Positions 57,801 through 64,000 of a DNA stretch of 64,000 bases are shown one piece after another. Source of the DNA: Tomocerus qinae (taxonomy: Eukaryota; Arthropoda; Collembola; Entomobryomorpha; Tomoceridae); the NCBI GenBank assembly GCA_020055645.1, contig CM034546.1, positions 86,924,001-86,988,000 of the forward strand, read 5' to 3'. The notes beneath the pieces are model-generated. The model did not search any database. It was given only the letters and a program-made list of their open reading frames with translations, and had not been told where the DNA came from. Position numbers and translations under genes: made by a program. Every line of letters begins with the position of its first letter. Positions within the stretch are counted from its first letter, which is position 1.

Positions 57801-58801
57801 AAGTCTCCAGCTCCTTCTCCATTTTCACTCTCAATGTGCACCATGTATTTGTTATGCTCCTTTATCTCGCTGGATCCACCGAATAAGTAGTGACAGAGCT
57901 TGACCCTTTCTGTAGGAGACAGCATTAAATCCTCTGCAGTTTTCTGTAGGATGTAGGGCTTCTGTGCTCCCGGGTCACAAAGTGCTCTCACTGATTTCTG
58001 GCGGCCTTGATTCACTACGAGGACATTCAGGGTTTGAAGCATCACTGTGTTCGTGCAATTGAGCATGTCGTGTGTTGAACTCGGAGGGGCGGATTCATTC
58101 TTCACCTCAGGTTTCTGGTGAACCTGAGGACACAGCAAAGTAGGGTGCCTCTTCTTACAGACAATGCATTTCACAATGGCCTTGCACCTTTTGCTTCCAT
58201 GTCCAGTCCTTAGGCACAGATAGCATGCATTCTTATCTTTAATCTTGTTATTCTTCGCATCCAACGTCATTTCAGGGGCTTTACCGCAGTCTTTGCTTTC
58301 ATGAGGCTTGTCACAAAAAATACAGGAGGCTGAGTGACCTGCAAAGAGCCCGGCTGCCGTTGGAATGGAACTTTCATTGTTTCTTTTTGCTTCCTTAGCC
58401 ATGACAGTTTTCTTAGCTTTTGTTTCCTTCACATCCCTGTCTTGAAATCCAGTCTGTGCCAGTTCGATTTGTTGGTCACTTTGAACTTCGGCCTTAATAA
58501 ACTGCATCAAAAAATCAAGACTAGATTTTGGAGGATTTTCTAACTTCCCATCCTTCTTAGAAAGAGGACTTCTCTGACATGCACGTAATAATTCTTCTGG
58601 AAGACTTGACTCGACTAACGGGAACAACCAAGTGGAAGGGTCTGCAGTCGCCAGATTTAATGATGATAACGCCCGGAGATGGGACTCCAACTTTAGGTAC
58701 ATCTGAGATAAAGAAATCTTGTCCTTTGCAGTGACATTAGTAATAACTAATTTTAGTAACTCACGGATGTAGACTTGCACCAACAAAACTTTCCCGTCCA
58801 A
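54839..58801 (-). CDS. pol: BEL/Pao copy 2 Gag-Pol, 1320 codons open, integrase core deleted
   Basis: One frame runs from the gag capsid region (NLATADPSTWLFPLVESSL) through zinc knuckles (CYLCLRTGHGSKRC), protease (VRALCDPGAQKPYI), reverse transcriptase (VISDIRKAFQM, FGVNCSPYLL, SLYVDNCVASV at about 56740-56760), RNase H (FCDASQDAYA, RLELLACTI, WSDSTTALSW) and the integrase zinc site and first Asp (STGVDLAGPLY). After LSTEAFFEGL the frame jumps to unrelated residues: the second Asp, Glu and C-terminus are gone. The authentic Pol tail (RTKSGRKVIRP) is still readable just downstream in another frame, so an internal deletion ended in a frameshift near 54965-55005. The element cannot integrate on its own. 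Confidence 0.9.
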   Translation of the reverse strand: MDGKVLLVQVYIRELLKLVITNVTAKDKISLSQMYLKLESHLRALSSLNLATADPSTWLFPLVESSLPEELLRACQRSPLSKKDGKLENPPKSSLDFLMQFIKAEVQSDQQIELAQTGFQDRDVKETKAKKTVMAKEAKRNNESSIPTAAGLFAGHSASCIFCDKPHESKDCGKAPEMTLDAKNNKIKDKNACYLCLRTGHGSKRCKAIVKCIVCKKRHPTLLCPQVHQKPEVKNESAPPSSTHDMLNCTNTVMLQTLNVLVVNQGRQKSVRALCDPGAQKPYILQKTAEDLMLSPTERVKLCHYLFGGSSEIKEHNKYMVHIESENGEGAGDLEVLDQRKICGSIPRMTTGPWMDELRRKKIWVPDIGPESPVIELLIGSDYYGQILTGKRYELQNGLVALETKFGWTLSGKLMDSNFAMAVTTLHVQQAEVSELWDLERLGIQDPSEMKSKKEQEEETKQHFLQTVTRSQEGRYCVKLPWIHSEPQIPNNKAIAESRLMAATRKLQGQGQFDTYNSIFESWINEGFIEPVYGAEIEKPCHYLPHRPVFKPNSLTTPVRPVFDASCKSNRSRSLNESLEKGPNLMELIPSVLLRFRENKIGVISDIRKAFQMIDVDKVDQDYLRFLWWENDEEKLVKIFRHKRVVFGVNCSPYLLAAVLEHHVTNTKGEALPVAGKLLKSLYVDNCVASVHSMQEYEEFREISTRLLAEAKMELRQWEYAPASFPNGQSGESSLLSVLGLTWNKKSDSLGCDLSLAEIPETVTKRKILSTTHKIFDPIGFTAPALIKPKLILQEAWAADVDWDEELQEEMGSKFLKWYEEVECLKQISIPRCINPFRDKALSIHCFCDASQDAYAAVLYLRSGSGENTTIRFLQAKARIAPLKRIKDKNGVVVEKRTSIPRLELLACTIGARLTHATLTALNWENVSCYFWSDSTTALSWIQRNDDWGTFVGNRVQEILRLSNPEDWRHVPGICNPADLPSRGCSPRQLLESRWWEGPEWLLQPPQDWPVTEVIMNEDEVNSEKRKVTRTMASTTKYVWDKPKFSVYLKNVRVMGWMRRFLQNVQVPKGQRNFSTYLSMQEIRDAEKYVLRCVQSESFPKGIEDLKNLKVKIGEDGLFRVSSKLLYKTNSMEFRSPIVLPKDHPIVEQLIHFIHVVNCHAGTQFVLGRLREKYWILQGRKTVAKVIRSCVTCQRYSAQNLEVEPAPLPKNRVETVEAFQSTGVDLAGPLYLKNGEKLWVVPFTCAVYRSIHLEIVSSLSTEAFFEGLGTFHQYFRRNVSLKSVLQCKKQNLEEPNLDGKSFAQDDMENGTNNICSLINL

Positions 58802-59081
58802 ATCTTTCCTTGAGGGCTTCTACCGCTTTCGGATAGTTGTCGCCAGTCTGAGGGTAACTATTCACTACATCAAATGCCTCAGAACCTGGCTGCATTGACT
58901 GGACGAGATACTGAAACTTGTCTGTGGCGTGCAGCGTATCATCTTCATCAATCTTCTGGAATTGTGACCAGAACCCAAGCCACGACCTAAAATCACCATT
59001 AAACTTCCGTAGCTCTATCTTCGGTAATTTGAAATTCCTTTTTTTCTTGTCCCGATGCCGACGTTGCACTAGTATACTCAC
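58761..59081 (-). pseudogene. gag: BEL/Pao copy 2 gag N-terminal part, separated by a frameshift
   Basis: KLPKIELRKFNGDFRSWLG and NYPKAVEALKERFGRE match copy 1 gag. The frame leaves the main one near 58795, where copy 1 also has a frame change, so the two copies agree on the original continuity. The first gag domain and LTR are missing because the element is truncated at about 59100. Confidence 0.8.
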
Positions 59082-59156
59082 TTGCTGTTGGAGATGAGCG
59101 ACCAGCTAATGACGTTATATATTTAATAATAATACATTTTGGATGTTTTGTTCTAG

Positions 59157-60735
59157 AAGAGATCGATGGACCCTTTTGAGCAAAAGTTAATTAAGGCCAT
59201 TGAAAACGATAATGTAAAGGACGAATTTGATACGTTTTGTGCCAGCCTTGCTCCAAAATTAAGAAGAATTAACGAAAAAACCTACAGCAAGCCGTAACAG
59301 AAGCTCGCCTGAGTAAAAGGGACCGTGTGCACATTTTGGTTGTAATAATATAAGAAATAAATTTATTTTGATTATTAAAGTAAGCAGTAATTCGAACTAG
59401 ATTATTTAATTCATAATTCAATATAAAAACCAACAGAAAATCTAAATAGATTGATGTTGATTATCAAAATCATCAGCAAATCAAAATAGATTGATGTTGA
59501 TTATCAAAATCAACAGAAAATCAAAATTGATTAATGTAGGCTAAGAAAATCATCAGAAAATCAAAATAGATTGATGCTGATTATCAAAATCAACAGAAAA
59601 TCAAAATTGATTAATGTAGTAGGCTAAGAAAATCAACAGAAAATCAAAATAGATTGATGTTGATTATCAAAATCAACAGAAAATCAAAATAGACTGATGT
59701 TGATTATCAAAATCAACAGAAAATCAAAATAGATTGATGTTGATTATCAAAATCAGCAGAAAATCAAAATAGAGTGATGTTGATTATCAAAATCAACAGA
59801 AAATCAAAATTGATTAATGTAGACTATGAAAATCAACAGAAAATCAAAATTTATTAATGTTGATTATGAAAATCAACAGAAAAGCAAAATTGATTAATGT
59901 TGACTATGAAAATATACAGAAAATAAAAATTGATTAATATTGATTATGAAAATCAACAGAAAATCAAAATTGATTAATGTTGATTATCAAAATCAACAGA
60001 AAATCAAAATTCTTTAATGTTGATTATGAAAATCAACAGAAAATCAAAATTGATTAATGTTGACTATGAAATTCAACAGATATTCAATCTTGATTGATTA
60101 TGAGTATTAAAATCAACAGATATTCAATCTTGATTGATTATGAGTATTAAAATCTACAGAAAATTAAAATCGGTTAATAAAGGTTATCAAAATTTAAAGG
60201 AAATCAAAAAAATAGAAATTTGACTATAAAATTGAATAAAAATCCAAAATAGATTTTTTTCCATCGTATAATAGTTATTTTCCGGTTTAATTTTCTTTAT
60301 TATAAAATCTCAAATTTGGTAGAAGCGGATTGAAATGTTTTATACTATCCCGCTAACAATTTATAGGAAACGCCATTGAACTTTTTAATGTCCATTTAAT
60401 GCCAAATTTTCACTTTGACTATCAAAATGAAGACAAAGTGAGCGCGCGTTATCTCAACAACCAATGGACCGATTTACCCCCAATTCAATAGGGATCGTCA
60501 GTGGTCGATAGGCATTGTTTTTGCCAAGTTTGGTCAATATCCGTCATTGCTTTCGAAAGTTATCGTGGCGACGGAAGTACGGACAGACTGTGCGGTTCTA
60601 TAAGCTCGCTTCCTCAGGCGAGCTAAAAAGTTGTGTCTTGGCATCCCAACTGCAAATTAAGTTGCAGCAAGCTATTTTAGATACGGAAATTTCCATTTCT
60701 GAAATAAATGTTGAATTAACAACAGAGTATTTTCC
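59157..60735 (+). pseudogene. MADF-BESS-type gene exon, split by a family H insertion
   Basis: After a TTCTAG acceptor at 59156 the frame reads MDPFEQKLIKAIEND and then DTFCASLAPKLRRINEK. A 1.35-kb insertion follows, and from 60628 the frame resumes with QLQIKLQQAILDTEIS. The two parts together have the pattern of a BESS motif (acidic-F-xxSL-LRR ... K-x-KLxIQQ-L-E), a protein-interaction module that follows MADF DNA-binding domains in arthropods and in Harbinger partner proteins. The MADF part is not visible upstream, where the truncated BEL copy lies. The natural C-terminus is unclear because this strand soon overlaps a minus-strand transposase remnant. Confidence 0.6.
59281..60627 (+). mobile_element. 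Family H element, full-length, inserted in the BESS exon
   Basis: The best-preserved long copy: start block CCTACAGCAAGCCGTAACAG with AGCTCGCCTGA, about twenty 40-bp units (59450-60160, core AAAATCAACAGAAAATC), the conserved 3' block (60310-60560), a short GGACAGAC tract and the terminal hairpin AGCTCGC-8 nt-GCGAGCT ending at about 60624. Flanked by A runs with no duplication. Confidence 0.75.
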
Positions 60736-60739
60736 ATCG

Positions 60740-62310
60740 ATAGATCCGCAGCAATTAGGGAAGTTCCAAATTGTTTCATATTCTTTTGCCAAATTCGCCC
60801 ATCCAGCCGTGGTTGGAACGGCGAGGTAATCCTGCTCCAAAACGCGACACAAGCCAAGCATGACATCTTTAACGATTGTCGACACAGAAGAAGGAGAAAT
60901 TCGGTAGCTTAAAGCTAACGATATTTGCGAATTTCCACTGGCTAGGTATCTAAAAAAATACATGAAAGTTAACATGTCGGTTGAACCTGTTTGAGCTGAC
61001 AATATTTGTATATAATATTTAATATTAGTAATATTTTACCTAAGTGTAATTGCCAGTCTTTCAATTGGGGAAATTGGAAATCGATGATTATGATTTTTGC
61101 TAATCAGCGGCTTTAATTTCATGAACAGCTTGTCGAATGTCGTCTTGTCCATTCTGTTATAAGATTGAAAACAGTTTTAATTATATGTTCTAATAAAGAA
61201 TATGAAAACGTTATGTAAATTGAATAATAATTTATGCTAGAAAAACTTACCGAAAGTATCTAAAATGATAATACGGATCATTTTCAAGGTCCTTTAGCAA
61301 GGTATGTCCCCCAAGCTCTTCACGTTTATATGTGCCAACGGTCAAATGTGCCAATTATTTTTTTCAGAGATTTTGAGAAGTGCCAAAAACAAAAGTGCCA
61401 ATGAAATTAAATGCCAATGCAAGTTTAATTAGTCATTGTTAAGTCTCATGTTATGTACAAGGGTATTACTTTGTAAATTATAATCCTATGTGAGTTTAAG
61501 TCTTTCATCCTTGATTATTCCGTCCCACTAAATGTGTACATGCATTTAAATAATCGATAATAATATTAGGTTTTGTGAGATACTGTACAACCTGAAAAGA
61601 AATCTTTTCATCAAGCTCCCTGTACCTTTTCTTTTGAGGTGTTGCCATTCCGCTGTTAAAGTAAACGATCATAAGCGAACAATTACTTTATTCGCTTTGG
61701 AAATGGGACAATAACATCTAAATTGATGGATGCGGTTTATTCACTCTAGATAATAATTAAAACCATGATGCCAACTTCCAAGCAATTTGTTGTTCTTAGT
61801 ACATCTTCTTGTACATGTTTCCAATATCTTACGTTTTTAACAACACATGTTTTATATAGGAATACCTGTGCAGGTGTTTCTTTTCAACTACTGGGGCCAA
61901 GGCAAATGATAAACAGAAATAAATGTAGGATACTTGTTCCCTAAGCTAGGACTTTAGCTTATCAGCTTAGCGTTTACATATCAGCGTATTCAAATTACAC
62001 AAGGCTTTCTTGATTGATCTAAGTTCGTTAGTCTTCCATTTACTATGAACTACAAATAGAATTGCTAGAAAAGCATAAATATTTTAGAATATATCATCCA
62101 AAGCAAACTTTTGGGATTTTGGCATTAAATGCTTTGGCACTTAAATTTTTGGCACTTTTGAAATTGACACTTATGGACATTGAGAGTGCCAATTGGCACT
62201 TTTATTTTGGCACTTATATCCGGACACCGTCTGATGTACGCACTCCTTTTTCGAGCCCTTCTTTTATATATTACGTACATTACCATTTTACGAAGCATAT
62301 CAGACTTCAT
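60740..62310 (-). pseudogene. PIF/Harbinger transposase copy 2, interrupted and 3'-deleted
   Basis: Minus-strand exons: about 62216-62310 (KRRARKRSAYIRRCPDI), 61260-61330 (KREELGGHTLLKDLEND), 61040-61153 (MDKTTFDKLFMKLKPLISK ... RLAITL) and 60740-60960 (YLASGNSQISLALSYRIS ... CGSIDGK). Splice sites are consensus (GTAAGT, GTAAAAT, TTTTTTTAG). The first catalytic Asp (SIDGK) is present, but everything after it has been lost and the sequence runs into the antisense of the BESS gene. A fold-back element separates the first two coding blocks, which otherwise read as one N-terminus apart from a one-base offset. Confidence 0.75.
61331..62216. mobile_element. Fold-back element whose ends are clusters of TTGGCACTT words
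   Basis: Left end has five GTGCCAA words in about 100 bp (61331-61425), and the right end has at least five TTGGCAC words (62112-62216). TTATAT flanks both sides, a candidate target duplication. The interior shows no gene. Inserted into the Harbinger copy 2 coding region. Confidence 0.6.
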
Positions 62311-63268
62311 TTTTCGATATTAAAAAAATTCTTTCTCAATATTTTGATTTTCGTGATTTGATTCAAATTCTTTCAAATGCGCAATTTGAAATCCCCACTT
62401 AAAAGCGTTGCAAAGACAGCAAAGTGTAAATGCAATGGCCGTAAAAGGAAACGATAATGAGATTAAAAGGAAAAATATCCTTTGTACTATAAATGACACT
62501 GTTTGAAATGAAGAGTACGTTAATATGACGGGATGAGAGGAAGTGAAGAGTACGTCACACTTTAAATAAGGTCTAGTCAGTATGGGCCACATCAGACACA
62601 CGGTACTGATTCAGTAGCTAACTAGTGTTTCGCCACCGCTCTTCCTCCCATGACTGTAGTCCTTCTGCTTAGGCAGATTAAGGAAAGGTGAATTTATATC
62701 CAGTTTCAACAGACGTATGGTTCCTCAGTCAAGATTTCCCCGCCCGCCTTTCCAAGGATGTATATGTATATGCACTCGCACTCGTGCCAGTAGAGTGTTG
62801 CGTATTTACTTTGTGTGGCACTTTAGGGACGAGGCAGCTTTTTACGGCATTTAAGGGGGCTGTTCCCCTGATAACCAAAAAAAATATTTCGAAATACGAA
62901 TAAAAAAATATGTTCCTAATGGCAGCCGAAACCCAACCCCTCCAAACCGACAAGCTAATTTAATGCATTACTGATAAATAAATGCACACAGTGACAACAA
63001 ATTTAACAATTCATATTATCTGCAAATCTTTTATTTTTATTATCTACATCATCAATCTAATTCAATTTAATTATGCAAGAAAATTTATAATTTGATTTCA
63101 TCACTAAATGATACGATAAAACACATTACTATTAGACTGTATATGTTCGCCTTTTCATACATACGATTATACATATATCCCCCTCCCCCATGGCCGAAGC
63201 TGTAATAGGCGTCTCTTTCACAAACTTACTCTCCCCCAAAATCATTCGTTGCAAATTTCGAAATGCAG
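62311..63268. other. Intergenic, no gene seen
   Basis: AT-rich; short open frames on both strands lack recognisable motifs. Confidence 0.4.
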
Positions 63269-63920
63269 TTATTTCTTCTGAGACCTTTTCATGGTAATTT
63301 TGGTAACCTTTGCCGCCAGAGCCATTACAGTATTGTATGTTGACTGCAGCGATTCTTGAAATAAGCAATTCAATAAGTAATACAAAACTACATTTATGTT
63401 ATTCCATGCATTTTATGTTAGATTATTATATACCTCTGGCCGTAATTTCTTCAGGATCGCAGCCGCAGCCACTACGAAATACATCAATTATCCTTGCTGC
63501 TTCCCTTTCGTAAAATTTTAAATGTCTTCCATATTTTTCTAGAACCGTTCATAGAACTGCGTAGTATCACATAATTCTCTTCTCAAACGAGGTGGTGTCT
63601 CATTACATTCGATAGCCATTTCCAAGTCTTTTTGAACCTAAATAAAATTTCACCACCATACTATAAATAATTGTACATGATAGTATACTGAGTCAACAGA
63701 TTTTGCAAATAGTGAATATCTGCAACGGTTAAATACAAATCACAATCACCTGATTCATTTCCTTCACAAAAGTATCGTACGAATATTTTTGATGATGAAC
63801 TAGGCGTAGTATAGGTCATCAATTTGCTGTGACACACTTTCAACTGGAATTTCCGACCTCTTCACAATTTCTGCCAAAAGTATTTTTTCTGATCTCATGT
63901 GTTGTCTAAGAATAATAAAT
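63269..63920 (-). CDS. Unrecognised spliced gene, C-terminal exons (partial)
   Basis: Exon 63434-63637 lies between a TTTAG acceptor and an AGAG|GTATAT donor, and encodes KDLEMAIECNETPPRLRREL and, after a one-base offset near 63540, EKYGRHLKFYEREAARIID and GCGCDPEEITAR. The 79-bp intron (63355-63433) joins it in phase to a last exon 63269-63354 ending TKITMKRSQKK and TAA. An upstream block near 63810-63895 reads EKILLAEIVKRSEIPVESV. The protein is charged and helical. I do not recognise the family; it is not like any of the transposon proteins here and may be a host gene. The internal frame offset means either a sequence error or a pseudogene. Confidence 0.4.
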
Positions 63921-64000
63921 AATCACATTCTTTACTACAAAATAACATTTGCAATAATAATGAATAATTTTTTATGAAAATGTTTACTATAATTTACTCT

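Larger units (their letters stand above)
54521..59100 (-). mobile_element. BEL/Pao retrotransposon copy 2, truncated at both ends
   Basis: Minus-strand element related to but clearly diverged from copy 1 (roughly 50-60% protein identity by eye). On its 3' side the polypurine tract (54795-54811) and a partial LTR starting TGTAGG at 54794 are present; the LTR fades into other repeats near 54520. On its 5' side gag is cut at about 59100, with no 5' LTR or primer site, next to a Harbinger-type exon. Internal deletion of most of the integrase core. Confidence 0.85.

Noticed and set aside
58334-58543. Plus-strand frames across BEL copy 2 (also at 55389, 55786, 56271)
   Set aside because: Opposite-strand shadows of the gag-pol frame.
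60515-60829. 104-codon plus-strand frame joining the element end to BESS sequence
   Set aside because: Its first half is transposon end sequence; only the part after 60627 belongs to the interrupted gene.
62688-62903. Open frames on both strands between 62.3 and 63.0 kb
   Set aside because: Short, mutually overlapping, with no motif, splice signals or repeat support.

Overview
This is AT-rich, gene-poor eukaryotic DNA built almost entirely of transposable elements. BEL/Pao LTR retrotransposons occur only in animals. Together with PIF/Harbinger elements carrying a BESS-motif partner gene, a THAP/P-element relic, Helentron-type rolling-circle elements and GT-AG introns of about 80-190 bp, they point to an invertebrate, most likely an arthropod. 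No operons, Shine-Dalgarno sites or CRISPR arrays are present. The only candidate host gene is a partial spliced gene at the right edge.

Layout. 0-1.6 kb: PIF/Harbinger element, tail of a coiled-coil gene facing a five-exon transposase. 1.7-6.7 kb: an element with perfect 32-bp inverted ends, two hAT-like MITEs and 18-bp and 42-bp minisatellites. 6.7-7.9 kb: fold-back element holding a broken integrase. 8.8-10.4 kb: THAP9/P-element-like relic. 11-12 kb: a 1-kb inverted-repeat element containing a Harbinger MITE. 14.4-15 kb: 24-bp minisatellite. 15.3-17.9 kb: an intact 883-codon gene fusing a Mutator-like transposase domain to a YqaJ-type nuclease. 18.7-22.1 kb: a run of long hairpins. 22.97-29.70 kb: a complete BEL/Pao element with two identical 503-bp LTRs and a GAGCT duplication, but a broken gag-pol. 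29.9-31.5 kb: element rich in ACTCAAC motifs. 31.5-36.1 kb: Helentron-like element with a spliced helicase-endonuclease gene. 36-50.4 kb: nested short Helentron-like elements with 40-bp internal arrays, centred on a 4.7-kb palindrome, plus a 20-bp minisatellite. 52.9-54.2 kb: 25-bp minisatellite. 54.5-59.1 kb: a second, divergent BEL/Pao element on the minus strand. 59.2-62.3 kb: a second Harbinger element, its BESS gene split by a Helentron-like insertion and its transposase by a fold-back element. 63.3-63.9 kb: unrecognised spliced gene.

How it fits together. The window is a record of successive insertions. The abundant short elements have what a Helentron-mobilised family should have: an 11-bp motif inverted near both ends, a terminal hairpin, insertion between identical bases without target duplication, and an internal minisatellite. 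A Helentron-type gene, the kind of source that could mobilise them, lies in the same window but is damaged. All assignments come from reading translations, motifs and repeats by eye; no database search was run.
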